64,000 nucleotides of DNA from Saccharothrix obliqua (GTDB lineage Bacteria; Actinomycetota; Actinomycetes; Mycobacteriales; Pseudonocardiaceae), in NCBI RefSeq assembly GCF_019375475.1, contig NZ_JAHXGQ010000010.1, forward strand, positions 62,001-126,000. Reading direction: 5' to 3'. The translations under genes and the position numbers were made by a program. Each line of letters opens with the position of its first letter. Position 1 is the first letter of the stretch. This document shows, one piece after another, positions 8,646-20,632 of this stretch. Under the pieces are notes generated by a model. That model was given only the letters and a program-made list of their open reading frames with translations. It did not search any database and was not told the DNA's origin.

Positions 8646-9939
8646 GTTCCAGCGACACCTGGAGCCGGTCGACGCTCACGTTGGCCGTGATCGTGTCCTC
8701 CGGCGTGTGGTAGAGCGGTTCCAGCTCGTGCGGGCCGCCCTCGCCGCGCCAGCTGAAGTTCGCGGCGGCGATCTTCCGCTCGTGGAACGGGACGTGGTCG
8801 CTGCTCCCGCGGGGCACCGGGCCGTGCACGCGCGGGTCGTAGCCGAGCCGCTTCGCCGCCGCGCCGACCTCGCGGGTGGTCGCGTTGTCGCCGCCGTCCA
8901 CGGACAGCAGCCAGTACGCGGTGGCCGGGCCGTGGCTCGTGGCGACCATGTCGTTCTGGAAGACCCCGGTGATGCGGGCCGCGTCGGCGTCGGCGAGCCC
9001 CGCGACGTAGTGGCGCGAGCCCAGCAGCCCCTGCTCCTCCGAGCCCCACAGGGCGAAGCGCAGCGCCCGGTGCGTCGGCAGGTACCGCAGGACGCGTGCC
9101 AGCTCCAGCACCAGCGCGGTGCCGCTGCCGTCGTCGTTGGCGCCCGGCGAGCCGGGCACGCTGTCGTAGTGCGCGGTCACCATGACCACGCCGTTGTCCC
9201 GGCCGAACGTCCCGGGCCGCTCGGCGAGCACGTTGTACGAGGTCAGCGAGGCGTGGTGGGTGGTGCTCACGGTCAGCTCCGCGGGCCGCCCGGCACGCAG
9301 CAGCTCCACGTGCACCTGCGCGACGCCCAGCACCGGCACGGCCACGTTCGCGGTCAGGGTGGGCGAGAACGCGCCGGTCTTGCCGGCGGGCGGCGCGGGC
9401 ACGCGCCCGATCAGCACCGCCGCCGCGCCACGCGCCGCGGCGTCGTGGACGGCGGTCGACGTGCCGGGCACGTTCACCAGCAGCACCACCCGGCCGGTGA
9501 GGTCGGCGGGCAGCGCCGAGCCGTCACCGAGGTCCACCAGCGGCCCGCGCGCGGTGACGCCGAGCGCGCCGAACCGGGACGCGCCCGCCGACCAGCGCCG
9601 GCCGTCCGGCAGCTCCAGGGTCGACAGGTACTTGTCGGGCACCGCGAACGGCTGGAGGTCCACCCGGTACCGCAGGTCGCGCAGCACGTCCGCCAGGTAG
9701 TCGCGGGCCCGGTGCTCGGACTCGGTGCCGCCGATCCGCGGCCCGATCCGGTCGCTGAGCACCCGCAGGTGCTCCATGGCCCGCCGCGCCCGCACCCGTC
9801 CGACCACCGGGTAGTCACCCAGGTGCAGGTCCGGTGGCCGGGACGCGCCCGGCCGCGGTGCCGCCGCCGCCGGGTTCACCCCCAGCGCCACCGCGCCCGC
9901 GGCCGCCGCCATGCCCGCCAGCACAGAACGTCTCCGCAT
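8599..9939 (-). CDS. Exported M28-family zinc aminopeptidase
   Basis: 446 aa. MRRRSVLAGMAAAAGAVALG is a Tat-like signal with an RR pair, ending in an Ala-rich cleavage region. A PA-type insert (VVLLVNVPGTS, ARGAAAVLIGR) precedes the catalytic domain. Dinuclear-zinc motifs are visible: TAHYDSV (His ligand), GANDDGSG (bridging Asp), GSEEQGLLGS (catalytic and ligand Glu), QNDMV (Asp) and a late YHTPEDT (His). This is the pattern of secreted Streptomyces-type aminopeptidases that release N-terminal residues from peptides. A longer frame runs upstream, but ATG 9939 with GGGGGCGG upstream starts the signal peptide. The 3' end overlaps the convergent WYL regulator. Confidence 0.92.
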   Translation of the reverse strand: MRRRSVLAGMAAAAGAVALGVNPAAAAPRPGASRPPDLHLGDYPVVGRVRARRAMEHLRVLSDRIGPRIGGTESEHRARDYLADVLRDLRYRVDLQPFAVPDKYLSTLELPDGRRWSAGASRFGALGVTARGPLVDLGDGSALPADLTGRVVLLVNVPGTSTAVHDAAARGAAAVLIGRVPAPPAGKTGAFSPTLTANVAVPVLGVAQVHVELLRAGRPAELTVSTTHHASLTSYNVLAERPGTFGRDNGVVMVTAHYDSVPGSPGANDDGSGTALVLELARVLRYLPTHRALRFALWGSEEQGLLGSRHYVAGLADADAARITGVFQNDMVATSHGPATAYWLLSVDGGDNATTREVGAAAKRLGYDPRVHGPVPRGSSDHVPFHERKIAAANFSWRGEGGPHELEPLYHTPEDTITANVSVDRLQVSLELIGAAAYRLATYPPS

Positions 9940-10004
9940 GTCCGCCCCCAGGGTCCGCGTGTCGACCACTCGACCGTAGGCCGACCGGGCGACCCGGGGG
10001 AAGA

Positions 10005-10038
10005 GTGCCGTTGGCGGACCACTGCCCGCCAACGGCAC
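10005..10038 (-). terminator. Terminator of the rpe-rib-PH operon
   Basis: Perfect 13-bp inverted repeat (gtgccgttggcgg / ccgccaacggcac) with an 8-nt loop, lying 12-45 nt downstream of the PH-gene stop on the minus strand. Its position at the end of a six-gene operon supports a transcription terminator. Confidence 0.75.
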
Positions 10039-10049
10039 CAGCGGAGTCG

Positions 10050-12230
<2,181 letters not shown>

Positions 12231-12234
<4 letters not shown>

Positions 12235-12842
12235 CGCGCCTCCTCCGCCGCGAGGTGGGGCCGGGCCAGCCGCTCCACGTACTTCGCGATCACGTCCACT
12301 TCCAGGTTGACCAGGTCGCCCGGTTCCCGCCGGCCGAGCGTGGTCAGCTCCAGCGTGGTGGGGATCAGGCTGACCGAGAAGCGGTCGGCGTCGACCGACA
12401 CGACGGTCAGCGAGACGCCGTCCACCGTGATGGAGCCCTTCTCCACGACGTAGCGCGCCAGGTGCGCGGGCAGGGCGAAGTGCACGACCTCCCAGTGCTC
12501 GGCCTTGTCGCGGGACAGCACCGCGCCGGTGCCGTCCACGTGGCCCTGCACGATGTGGCCGCCCAGCCGCTGCCCGACGGCGGCGGCGCGCTCCAGGTTG
12601 ACCCGGTCGCCCCGGGCCACCTTGGCGAGGCTGCTGCGGACCAGCGTCTCGCGCATCACGTCCGCGGTGAACGCGCCGTCGACGACCTCCACCACGGTGA
12701 GGCACACGCCGTTCACCGCGATGGAATCGCCGTGCTTCGCGTCGCCCGTCACCAGCGGACCCGCGATGGTGACGCGTGCCGCGTCCGGCAGGTCCTCGAC
12801 GGCGACGACCTCGCCCAACTCCTCGACGATCCCGGTGAACAC
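12231..12842 (-). CDS. ribE: Riboflavin synthase alpha chain
   Basis: Dismutates two lumazine molecules to riboflavin. 203 aa with the family's internal duplication: the first barrel begins [10 protein letters not shown] and has NGVCLTVV, and the second has [12 protein letters not shown] and [10 protein letters not shown]. The GTG at 12842 (the codon of MFTGIV) has AGGAGG 4 nt upstream. A longer frame upstream was rejected because the conserved N-terminus starts exactly here. It lies 10 bp after ribD and overlaps ribBA. No FMN riboswitch fits in these short gaps. Confidence 0.97.
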
Positions 12843-12852
12843 CGTTCCTCCT

Positions 12853-13866
12853 CTATCGCGCGGCAGCCGGCACGGCGGAGATCCGCACGTCCGGCCCGCA
12901 CATGGTGACCTGCTCCACGACCAATCCCACAGCGTCGGTGATGGTCGCCACCCCCGCGTCCCGCAGAACGGCCGGACCGTCGCCGAGCAGCTTCGGCGCC
13001 ACGTAGGCGAGCACCCGGTCGATCCGGCCGGCACGCGCGAACGCACCCGCCAGCGTAGGCCCGCCCTCCAGCAGGACGTCCACCACGCCCCGCCGGGCCA
13101 GCTCCGCCAGCACCACGTCCGGGTCGCGGGTGCGCATGTGCAGCGTCTCCGCGCTGTCGTCCAGCACGAGCGCGCCCGGCGGCAGCTCCCCCTCCCCCAC
13201 GACCACCCGCAACGGCTGCCGGACCGCCGCTGTTCCCCGTGCGGTCAACCGCGGGTCGTCGACGCGGACGGTGCCCGTGCCGACCATGATCGCGTCGACC
13301 GCGGCCCGCAGCCCGTGCACCTCGGCACGCGACTCGGCGGAGCTGATCCAGCGGCTGGTGCCGTCCGCGGCGGCGACCCGGCCGTCCAGCGTGGCGGCGT
13401 ACTTCCACGTCACGTGCGGCCGGCCGGTGCGGGCGTGGTGCAGCCAGGCGCGCAGCGGCTCGACCCGCGTCGGCAGGTGGACCACCTCGACACCGGCCGC
13501 GCGCAGCACGTCCGCGCCGCCGGCGGCCTTCGGGTTCGGGTCGGCGTTGGCGTACACGACCCGCGCGACGCCCGCCGCGACCAGGGCGTCCGCGCACGGC
13601 GGCGTCCGCCCGTGGTGGGCGCACGGCTCCAGCGTGACCACGACGGTGCCACCAGCGGCCCGCGTGCCCGCCTCGGCGAGGGCGACCACCTCGGCGTGCG
13701 CCTGGCCGGGCGGCCGGGTGCCGCCGACGCCGACCACCTCGCCGCCCGCCGCGAGCACGACCGCGCCGACCGGCGGGTTGGGGCTGGTCGTGCCGCGCAC
13801 GCGTGCGCTCGCCTCGACCGCCAGCGCCATCGCCGCGCCCCAGTCGGCGGGCGCGCCCCCGCTCAC
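12853..13866 (-). CDS. ribD: Bifunctional pyrimidine deaminase/reductase
   Basis: Deaminates and then reduces the pyrimidine intermediate of riboflavin synthesis. 337 aa. The N-terminal deaminase has the zinc motif [10 protein letters not shown] and, further on, [18 protein letters not shown] (His, Glu and two Cys). The C-terminal reductase starts near residue 150 ([13 protein letters not shown]) with [13 protein letters not shown] and the glycine-rich [13 protein letters not shown] 13866 overlaps the rpe stop by 4 bp. It is the first dedicated riboflavin gene of the operon. Confidence 0.96.
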   Translation of the reverse strand: MSGGAPADWGAAMALAVEASARVRGTTSPNPPVGAVVLAAGGEVVGVGGTRPPGQAHAEVVALAEAGTRAAGGTVVVTLEPCAHHGRTPPCADALVAAGVARVVYANADPNPKAAGGADVLRAAGVEVVHLPTRVEPLRAWLHHARTGRPHVTWKYAATLDGRVAAADGTSRWISSAESRAEVHGLRAAVDAIMVGTGTVRVDDPRLTARGTAAVRQPLRVVVGEGELPPGALVLDDSAETLHMRTRDPDVVLAELARRGVVDVLLEGGPTLAGAFARAGRIDRVLAYVAPKLLGDGPAVLRDAGVATITDAVGLVVEQVTMCGPDVRISAVPAAAR

Positions 13867-14537
13867 CGGTCGCGGCCCGCCCGGACCGCCTGCGCGCGCA
13901 ACCCCTCCAGCGCGCGGGCCGGGTCGTCGGCGGCGTAGACGGCGGAACCCGCGACGAAGCAGTCCACACCGGCCTCGGCGGCCTGCTCGACGGTGTCCGC
14001 GTTGATGCCGCCGTCGATCTCGACCAGCAGGTTCAGGTGGCCGGTGTCGACCAGGCGGCGGGCGGTGCGGACCTTGTCCAGCACCTCGGCCATGAACTCC
14101 TGGCCGCCGAAACCGGGCTCGACGGACATCACCAGCAGCGTGTCGTAGTGCTTGAGCACGTCGGCGTAGGGCTCGATCGGCGTGCCGGGCTTGAGCGACA
14201 GGCCCGCCTTCGCACCCGCGGCACGCAGGTCCTTCGCCACCCGCACCGGGTCGGCGGCGGCCTCGACGTGCACGGTCACGTTGTGCGCGCCCGCCTCCGC
14301 GTACCCGACGGCCCAGCGGTCCGGGTCCTCGATCATCAGGTGGCAGTCCAGCGGGATGTCGGTGGCGCGCAGCAGCGATTTCACCACCGGCAGGCCGATG
14401 GTCAGGTTGGGCACGAAATGCGCGTCCATGACGTCCACGTGCAGCCAGTCCGCGCCGTGCACGGCGGCGGCTTCGTCGGCGAGACGGGCGAAGTCGGCGG
14501 ACAGGATGCTCGGGGCGATCATCGGCTGGTGGACCAC
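13863..14537 (-). CDS. rpe: Ribulose-phosphate 3-epimerase
   Basis: Interconverts ribulose-5-phosphate and xylulose-5-phosphate. 224 aa TIM barrel with [21 protein letters not shown] (metal ligands), [20 protein letters not shown] and a late VEIDGGIN phosphate-binding loop. The GTG at 14537 and the ATG at 14522 are both possible starts; the second would begin at MIAPSIL. It heads the rib operon, which makes sense because ribulose-5-phosphate is the substrate of the RibB domain encoded downstream. Confidence 0.96.
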   Translation of the reverse strand: MVHQPMIAPSILSADFARLADEAAAVHGADWLHVDVMDAHFVPNLTIGLPVVKSLLRATDIPLDCHLMIEDPDRWAVGYAEAGAHNVTVHVEAAADPVRVAKDLRAAGAKAGLSLKPGTPIEPYADVLKHYDTLLVMSVEPGFGGQEFMAEVLDKVRTARRLVDTGHLNLLVEIDGGINADTVEQAAEAGVDCFVAGSAVYAADDPARALEGLRAQAVRAGRDR

Positions 14538-14676
14538 GGCTGGTCAGTCTAGGGTTCGGCGCTCGCGCCGACCCACCCGGGAGGCGCGCTCCGCCGACTA
14601 CTCACGCGGGTAGTTCCCCAACCGGCCACCGGGCGATTACGTTCGGGTGGGGGCAGGGACCTGGGGAGCACTGGGG

Positions 14677-15306
14677 ATGGATGCCGAATCGGAGCACGGG
14701 GTCGCGCTGGTGACGGGCGCGTGCGCGCCGCTCGGCGCGGGACTGGTGGAGTCGCTCGCCCGGCGCGGCGCGCTGGTCGCCGCCGTGGACAGCGACGGCG
14801 CGCGGCTGGCCGACCTGGTGGAACGGCTCCAGCGCGCGGGGCTGCGGGTCGCCGGGCGGCAGATCGACGTGACGTCCGGCGCGGCCGTCGACGCGCTCGT
14901 GGACCAGGTGGAGCGGGAGTTCGGGCCGATCGACGTGGTGGTCACCACCACCGCCGCGTTCCGGCCGGGCCCGGTGCTCACCCTCACCGAGGCCGACTGG
15001 GCGCACACGTTCGCGGTCAACGTGGACGGCGTCTTCCACGTCACGCGCGCGGTCGCGGCGCGGATGGTGTGCCGGGGGCGCGGGACGATCATCGTGGTGG
15101 CCACGCACTCGGCCGCCGTGCCGCGCTCCAGCGTGGCCGCGTACGCGGCCTCCCGCGCCGCCGCCGTCGCCTACGCCGAGTGCCTGGCCCTGGAGGTCGC
15201 GCCGCGGGGCGTGCGCTGCGCGGTGGTCGCGCCCGACGACGTGCGCCGCGTGGTGGACGAGGTCCGCTACCTGCTGGCCGACACCGCGCCCGCGCTGGGC
15301 GCGTGA
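14677..15306 (+). CDS. Short SDR-family protein with altered catalytic motifs
   Basis: 209 aa, shorter than the usual 240-260. The Rossmann start reads VALVTGACAPLGAGLV, where the third glycine of TGxxxGxG is replaced by Pro. VDSDGARLADL and VNVDGVFHVTRA are normal SDR features. The catalytic region has the Ser (ATHSAAV) and a Tyr (AAYAASR), but Arg stands where the YxxxK lysine should be. The C-terminal substrate loop is reduced. It may be a weak enzyme, an altered-specificity oxidoreductase or a binding protein. ATG 14677 follows GGGGAG; an in-frame GTG lies at 14647. It stands alone, divergent from rpe and convergent with the LuxR gene, 4 bp apart. Confidence 0.75.
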   Translation: MDAESEHGVALVTGACAPLGAGLVESLARRGALVAAVDSDGARLADLVERLQRAGLRVAGRQIDVTSGAAVDALVDQVEREFGPIDVVVTTTAAFRPGPVLTLTEADWAHTFAVNVDGVFHVTRAVAARMVCRGRGTIIVVATHSAAVPRSSVAAYAASRAAAVAYAECLALEVAPRGVRCAVVAPDDVRRVVDEVRYLLADTAPALGA

Positions 15307-15310
15307 GCGC

Positions 15311-17734
15311 TCACACCTCGGCGTGCTCCTCGGCGTGCGCCAGGCGCGCCAGCTCGACGCGGGAGCTGATCCCGAGCTTCTTGAAGATGCCGCGCAGGTG
15401 GTAGTTCACGGTGTGCGGCGAGAGGTAGAGCTGCCGCGCCACCTGCCGGTTGGTCAGCCCGGCGCCCACCAGCCGGGCGATGTCGCGTTCCGGCGCGGAC
15501 AGCCGGCGCCACTCGCCGCCCGCCCGCCGCAGCCGGCCCACCTCGCCGTCCGCGCCCATCCGCGCGTAGATCCGGGACGCCAGCGCGACGTGCGCGGCCG
15601 ACCGCTCCGCCCGGCCGGTCTCCGCCAGCAGCCCGGCCACGTCCTCGTGCGCGGCGGCCTCCGCCCACGGGTGCGCGTGCCCGTCGGCCGCGGCCAGCAG
15701 CCCCTCCTCGTCGCGGCCCAGCAACGCGCGGGCGTGACCCGCGCCGACCACGACCGCCGGCAGGCCGGGGTTGGCCGCGGCCAGCTCCTCCGCCGCGCCC
15801 ACCGCCGCCTCGGCGAGCGCCCGGTCGTCCACCGACCGCGCCAGCCGCACCAGCCACGCCGCCGCGCCCGGCTCGTCCACCAGCACCCGCCGGGCGCACG
15901 CCGCGTCCGCCAGCCGCGCCCGCGCCAGCTCGGCGGCCCGCGGCGCGCCGTCGCGGGCGTGCGCGAGCAGCAGCTCCACCCACTCGCACTGGCCGGAGTG
16001 CGCCACCGCGCCACCACCCGCGAGGTCGCTCCCGTACCGGCGCACGTGCTCCGCCGCCGCGGGCACGTCACCACGCAGCAACGCCACCGTCGCCAGCACG
16101 GTGGAGGCGAGCGGCACCAGCAGCCGCAGCCCCCGGTCGCGGGCCGCGGCCAGGCCGGAGTGCGCCGCCACGTGCGCCTGCACCAGCCGCCCCGCCTGCG
16201 CGAGCACCCTGGCCCGCGCGATCAGGCGTGCCGTCGGCGCGCCCGCCGCGACCGCCTCGTCCACCTCCGGCCCGTCACCGCGCACCAGGGCCTCGGCGTC
16301 CGCGAACCGGCCCAGGGCGGACAGCTTCATCGCGTACGCGACGGCGGCGTGCGACTGCCACCACGCGGTCGGCTGGTCGAGTTCCCACCGGGTCGACTCG
16401 CGGCCCCAGTACAGGCCCTCGGCGAGGTGGCCCGCCGACCACTCCAGGCACGAGTGGACGGTCGCCGCCATCACCACGTCCGCGTCGCTGGCCGTCCGGT
16501 CCGGCGCGGTCAGCACGGACAGCGCGTGCGCGCCCGCCGGTCCGCCGGTCGCCAGGTAACGCGCGAGCAGCCTGCCCGCGGCGGCCAGGTTCCGCAGCGG
16601 CTGCGGCGCGGCGGGCGCGGCCAGCGCGTGCTCCGCCTCGGCCGCCGCCGCGGCGGGTCTGCCGTCGGCGAGCAGGATGCCGGTCAACGCGGTGCGCAGC
16701 TCGGCGGCGGCACTCGCGGGCAGGCCCCGCGCGAGGCCGTGGCGGGCCAGCGCGACCGCCGAGCCCAGGCTGCCGCTCGCGGCCAGCGCGCGCACGTCGC
16801 GCACCACGCCGGCGGCCCGGTCGGCGGTCACCGCGGGCTCCGGCACGCGGCGCAACCCGGCCGCGTCCTGCCGCAACGCGTGCCGCACCGCCTCCGGCAC
16901 GGCCTCCACCACCGCGCGCCACACCAGGTCCGACACGAACTCCAGCCGCCGGTCCACCGAACCGACCAGCCCGGACGCGATCACCTCGTCCACCGACAGC
17001 AGCAACGCGGCGGTCGTCTCGCCCATCAGCTCCGCCACGTCGCGCAACGGGAACGACCGGCCCAGCACGGCCGCGACCCGCAGCAGTTGGGTGGCCTTCG
17101 CGGACAACGCCTCGACGCGGCAGCCGACCACGGTCGTGACGCGACGCGGCAGCCGGTCGGCACGCAGCCCGGCCGTGCCGCCCGACGTGTCGAGCAGGTC
17201 CTCCTCGCGCAGGCCGAGGACCAGCTCGGCGACCAACCGCGGGTCACCGCCCGCCGACGCGACCAGCGCCGCCAGGTCCGGTCCCGGCGGCACGTCGAGC
17301 AGTTCGGCCAGCACACCGGCCACCACGTCCGCGTCGACCGGAGCCAGCGCGAGGACGTGCCCGGCCAACGCGTCACGCAGCTCGCCGGTGGCGTGCGCGC
17401 CGGTCAGCGCGAACAACGCGGTGACCCGCCGCCGCGCCAGCTCGGGCAGCAGGGCGAGCACCGCCGCCGGGTCCCGGTGCGCGTGGTCGACGGCCAGCAG
17501 CGGGCGTTCGGCGGTCCGGTCCAGGAGGCGGGCGAGGTCGACGCGGTCGCGGAGCACGCCGCCGTCGACCGGGGTCACCGCGTACCCGCGGTCGCGGGCG
17601 GCGTCGACCGCCTCGCGCAGCAGCAGGGACTTCCCGGCGCACGGCGGGCCGTCGATGGCCAGCAGGCCACCGGGCGCGGACAGGAAGCGGAGAACCGAAG
17701 CCCGTTCACGATCCCGGCCGTACGATTTCGACAC
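15311..17734 (-). CDS. Large AAA-ATPase LuxR-family regulator
   Basis: 807 aa, LAL-like architecture. The N-terminus has a P-loop GPPCAGKSLLLREA (near residue 27) and a Walker B-like LLAVDHAH. The middle 550 residues are helical and Ala/Leu-rich, probably degenerate TPR repeats that sense a ligand or partner. The last 65 residues form a LuxR HTH (PERDIARLVGAGLTNRQVA, LSPHTVNYHLRGIFKKLGI). Start GTG 17734 has only a weak ribosome-binding site and lies 36 bp after the flavoprotein gene, so it may be the last gene of the def-fmt-rsmB operon or have its own promoter. Such regulators often control secondary metabolism; the target here is unknown. Confidence 0.88.
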   Translation of the reverse strand: MSKSYGRDRERASVLRFLSAPGGLLAIDGPPCAGKSLLLREAVDAARDRGYAVTPVDGGVLRDRVDLARLLDRTAERPLLAVDHAHRDPAAVLALLPELARRRVTALFALTGAHATGELRDALAGHVLALAPVDADVVAGVLAELLDVPPGPDLAALVASAGGDPRLVAELVLGLREEDLLDTSGGTAGLRADRLPRRVTTVVGCRVEALSAKATQLLRVAAVLGRSFPLRDVAELMGETTAALLLSVDEVIASGLVGSVDRRLEFVSDLVWRAVVEAVPEAVRHALRQDAAGLRRVPEPAVTADRAAGVVRDVRALAASGSLGSAVALARHGLARGLPASAAAELRTALTGILLADGRPAAAAAEAEHALAAPAAPQPLRNLAAAGRLLARYLATGGPAGAHALSVLTAPDRTASDADVVMAATVHSCLEWSAGHLAEGLYWGRESTRWELDQPTAWWQSHAAVAYAMKLSALGRFADAEALVRGDGPEVDEAVAAGAPTARLIARARVLAQAGRLVQAHVAAHSGLAAARDRGLRLLVPLASTVLATVALLRGDVPAAAEHVRRYGSDLAGGGAVAHSGQCEWVELLLAHARDGAPRAAELARARLADAACARRVLVDEPGAAAWLVRLARSVDDRALAEAAVGAAEELAAANPGLPAVVVGAGHARALLGRDEEGLLAAADGHAHPWAEAAAHEDVAGLLAETGRAERSAAHVALASRIYARMGADGEVGRLRRAGGEWRRLSAPERDIARLVGAGLTNRQVARQLYLSPHTVNYHLRGIFKKLGISSRVELARLAHAEEHAEV

Positions 17735-17770
17735 GATCCAGCCTGCTACGCGTCTCGCTTGGCTGTCAAT

Positions 17771-18295
17771 TCACGCCCGGTGGCGGAATGCGTCGAACGG
17801 CGCAACGGCGTCGAGTTCCCTCAGCACGTCTTCAGGTCCGCCGGTCACCACCCGCGCGCCGGCCTCCCGCAGCACCGCCAGGTGCCCCCGGTGCGCGGGG
17901 TGCCGCGCCTGGTCCACGCCGACCTGGGCCAGCACGACCAGCGGCGCGCCCCGGCCGAGCGCTTCGCACAGCACGGTCAGCGCCTGGTTGTCGCCGATGC
18001 CCAGGGCGAGCTTCGCGATGGAGTTCGCCGTGGCGGGCGCGAACACGAACGCGTCCGGCACCGGGTGTGGTTTCGGCTCGGTCGGCAGCCGCGACTCCCA
18101 CCGGACCGGCAGGTCGGTCGACGCCGCCAACGCGCCCACCTCGTCCGCCAACCACCGCGCCGCGGTGGGCGTGGTGGTGATCGCGAGCCGCCAGCCGCGC
18201 CGGGCCAGCGGTTCCGCCAGCCCGGTGCGCAGCCACCGCTCCACGCCGCCCGCCGCCGACGCGACCAGCCCGAGGACCGGGCGCGGCGCGGTCAC
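17771..18295 (-). CDS. CoaC/MrsD-like flavoprotein
   Basis: 174 aa of the HFCD (homo-oligomeric flavin-containing Cys decarboxylase) superfamily, as in CoaC, EpiD or MrsD. It starts LGLVASAAGGVERWL and has the FMN-site motif APATANSIAKLALGIGDNQAL, close to the family's PASANT-type motif. The strictly conserved His of decarboxylases is not obvious, so the activity cannot be assigned. GTG 18295 overlaps the rsmB stop by 4 bp, so it is co-translated with an rRNA methyltransferase. This differs from the true coaBC gene at 27884 in the same window, so it is probably not the CoA enzyme. Confidence 0.8.
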   Translation of the reverse strand: MTAPRPVLGLVASAAGGVERWLRTGLAEPLARRGWRLAITTTPTAARWLADEVGALAASTDLPVRWESRLPTEPKPHPVPDAFVFAPATANSIAKLALGIGDNQALTVLCEALGRGAPLVVLAQVGVDQARHPAHRGHLAVLREAGARVVTGGPEDVLRELDAVAPFDAFRHRA

Positions 18296-19710
18296 GCGGG
18301 ACGGCGCAGCAGGGCGCAGAACATCGCGTCCGTGCCGTGCAGGTGCGGCCAGAGCTGGACGTGCGGCCCCGCGCCGAGGTCAGGCACGTCGGGGAAGCAG
18401 CCCCGCGTGTCCAGCCGCTCCGCGCCGGTCCGCCGGGCCACGTCGGCGACCACGCCGACCGTTTCCGCCAGGTGCGGCGAGCACACCACGTACGCCACCA
18501 CACCACCCGGCCGGACCAGGTCCAGCGCCGCCGTCAGCAGCTCGCGCTGCAACCGGGCCAGCGGCGCGACGTCGGACGGCTGCCGCCGCCACCGCGCCTC
18601 CGGCCGCCTGCGCAACGCGCCCAGCCCGGTGCACGGCGCGTCCACCAGCACCCGGTCGTAGCCGCCCGGGGGCAGGCCGCTGTCCCGGCCGTCCGCCACG
18701 CGCACGGTGACCGGCAGGCCGGTCACCGACTTGCGGACCAGCTCCGCGCGGTGCGGCGCCTTCTCCACCGCGTCCACCTCCGCGCCGGACACCGCCGCCA
18801 GCGCACCCAGCAGCGCCGCCTTGCCACCCGGTCCCGCGCACAGGTCGAGCCAGCGCTCGTCGGGCCCGTCCAGCGGCGCGCGGGTCAGCGCCAACGCGCA
18901 CAGCTGGCTGCCCTCGTCCTGCACGGCCGCCAGCCGCTCGCGCACCGGTTCCAGGTCGCCCGGGTCACCCGCCTCCAGGTGCACGCCGTACGGCGAGTAC
19001 GGCGCGACGTCGCCGCCGGTCATCGCGGCCAGCTCGTCCGCGCTGCACTCACCGGGCCGCGCCGCGAGGTGCACGGCGGGCCGGGCGTCGTCGGCGGCCA
19101 GCGCGGACCGCAGCGGCTCGCCCCGGCTGCCCAGCGCCTCCGCGAACGCCTGCGCGACCCACCGCGGGTGGGCGTGCGCCATGGCGAGGTAGCCGACCGG
19201 GTCGGTCTCCTCGTCCGGCGCGACCTCCTCCACCCAGCCCGCCTCGTCCTGGCCGGTGACCCGGCGCAGCACGGCGTTCGCGAAACCGGCCGCGCCCGAG
19301 CCCAGCTCGGCGCGCACCAGGTCCACGGTGGACGCGACGGCGGCGTGCGGTGGGATGCGGGTGCGCAGGAGCTGGTACGCGCCCAGCCGCAGCGCGTCCA
19401 GCACCGCGCCGTCCACTTCGGACAGCGGTCGGTCGGAGCACGCGGCCAGCACCGCGTCCAGCAGGCCCTGCGCGCGGGCCGTGCCGTAGGCCAGCTCGGT
19501 GGCCAGCGCGGCGTCCCGGCCGGTGATCCGGCGGTCCCGGAGCAGGCCGGGCAGCACCAGGTTGGCGTAGGCGTCGCGCTGCCGGACGGCGCGCAGCGTG
19601 TCCAGCGCGGCCTGCCGCGCCGGGTCCACCGCGGGCGGGCGGACCGGGCCGGTGCGGCGGCGCGGCGGGTGCGGGCGGCGCGGCCGGGACGACCGCGAGC
19701 GCTCGGTCAT
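18292..19710 (-). CDS. rsmB: 16S rRNA m5C967 methyltransferase, RsmB type
   Basis: 472 aa. A basic N-terminal tail precedes a NusB-like RNA-binding domain (about 30-165, [19 protein letters not shown]). The C-terminal Rossmann methyltransferase shows [15 protein letters not shown] for [19 protein letters not shown] and a second Cys in AYVVCSPH, the two cysteines of the m5C mechanism. It methylates a cytosine in 16S rRNA during assembly. ATG 19710 overlaps the fmt stop (ATGA). The fmt-rsmB pair is widely conserved, and here a flavoprotein gene is attached downstream. Confidence 0.94.
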   Translation of the reverse strand: MTERSRSSRPRRPHPPRRRTGPVRPPAVDPARQAALDTLRAVRQRDAYANLVLPGLLRDRRITGRDAALATELAYGTARAQGLLDAVLAACSDRPLSEVDGAVLDALRLGAYQLLRTRIPPHAAVASTVDLVRAELGSGAAGFANAVLRRVTGQDEAGWVEEVAPDEETDPVGYLAMAHAHPRWVAQAFAEALGSRGEPLRSALAADDARPAVHLAARPGECSADELAAMTGGDVAPYSPYGVHLEAGDPGDLEPVRERLAAVQDEGSQLCALALTRAPLDGPDERWLDLCAGPGGKAALLGALAAVSGAEVDAVEKAPHRAELVRKSVTGLPVTVRVADGRDSGLPPGGYDRVLVDAPCTGLGALRRRPEARWRRQPSDVAPLARLQRELLTAALDLVRPGGVVAYVVCSPHLAETVGVVADVARRTGAERLDTRGCFPDVPDLGAGPHVQLWPHLHGTDAMFCALLRRPA

Positions 19711-20630
19711 GCGATCCGCTCCCCCGCCTCGACCCGGACGCCGCGCGCCCAGTCGGTCGCCGCCATCCGCTTCTTGCCCTGCGCCTGCACGTCACCCAGC
19801 TCGACGGGCGTGGTGGCGGTGCCGACCAGCACGCGCCTGCGCTCCACCCGCAGCTCGCCCGGCGCGAGCGGTGGCCCGTCCACCGGGGTCACGGGGCCGA
19901 GCTTGAGCCGCTCGCCGCGGAACTCCGCCCACGCGCCCGGGTCCGGCGTCACCGCCCGCGCCACCCGGTCCAGCGCCGCCGCCGGCGTGCCGAAGTCCAG
20001 CCGCGCGTCCTCCACCGCCACCTTCGGCGCGTAGCTGACGTTCTCCTCCGGCTGCTCCACCGGGCGCAGCGTGCCGTCCTCGATGCCGTCCACGGTGGAC
20101 ACCAGCAGCTTCGCGCCGGACTCGGCCAGCCTGCCCAGCAGGTCGCCGGAGGTGTCCCGCGGGCGCACCCGCTCGGTCACCACGCCGAACACCGGACCCG
20201 CGTCCAACGCCTTCACGATCCGGAACGTGGTCGCGCCGGTGATGTCGTCGCCGTGCCGCACGGCCGCCTGCACCGGCGCCGCGCCGCGCCACGCGGGCAG
20301 CACCGAGAAGTGCAGGTTCACCCAGCCGTGGCGCGGGATGGACAGGGCGGACTCGGGCAGCAGCGCGCCGTAGGCCACCACGGGGCACAGGTCCGGCGCG
20401 AGCACCCGCAGCCGGGCCAGGAAGTCGGGATCGCCCGCCTTGGGCGGGGTCAGCACCTCGATGCCCAGCTCGTCGGCGAGCGCGGCCACCGGCGACCGCT
20501 CGACGCGGCGGCCCCGGCCGACCGGGGCGTCGGGGCGGGTGACGACGGCGACCACCTCGTGCCGGGACGACAGCAGGGCGCGCAACGCCGGCAGGGCCGG
20601 CTCGGGCGTGCCCGCGAACACCAGGCGCAT
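19707..20630 (-). CDS. fmt: Methionyl-tRNA formyltransferase
   Basis: Formylates initiator Met-tRNA. 307 aa. The N-terminal domain has [17 protein letters not shown], the signature [19 protein letters not shown] (catalytic Asn and His) and ITGATTFRI, where Asp precedes ITG. The C-terminal OB-like domain ([13 protein letters not shown]) binds tRNA. The true start is ATG 20630, two bases after the def stop; a longer upstream frame is a shadow. Together with def it forms the formylation/deformylation pair. Confidence 0.96.
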   Translation of the reverse strand: MRLVFAGTPEPALPALRALLSSRHEVVAVVTRPDAPVGRGRRVERSPVAALADELGIEVLTPPKAGDPDFLARLRVLAPDLCPVVAYGALLPESALSIPRHGWVNLHFSVLPAWRGAAPVQAAVRHGDDITGATTFRIVKALDAGPVFGVVTERVRPRDTSGDLLGRLAESGAKLLVSTVDGIEDGTLRPVEQPEENVSYAPKVAVEDARLDFGTPAAALDRVARAVTPDPGAWAEFRGERLKLGPVTPVDGPPLAPGELRVERRRVLVGTATTPVELGDVQAQGKKRMAATDWARGVRVEAGERIA

Positions 20631-20632
20631 CC

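Noticed and set aside
12843-12852. FMN riboswitch before ribE
   Set aside because: The gap is 10 bp and the operon genes overlap.
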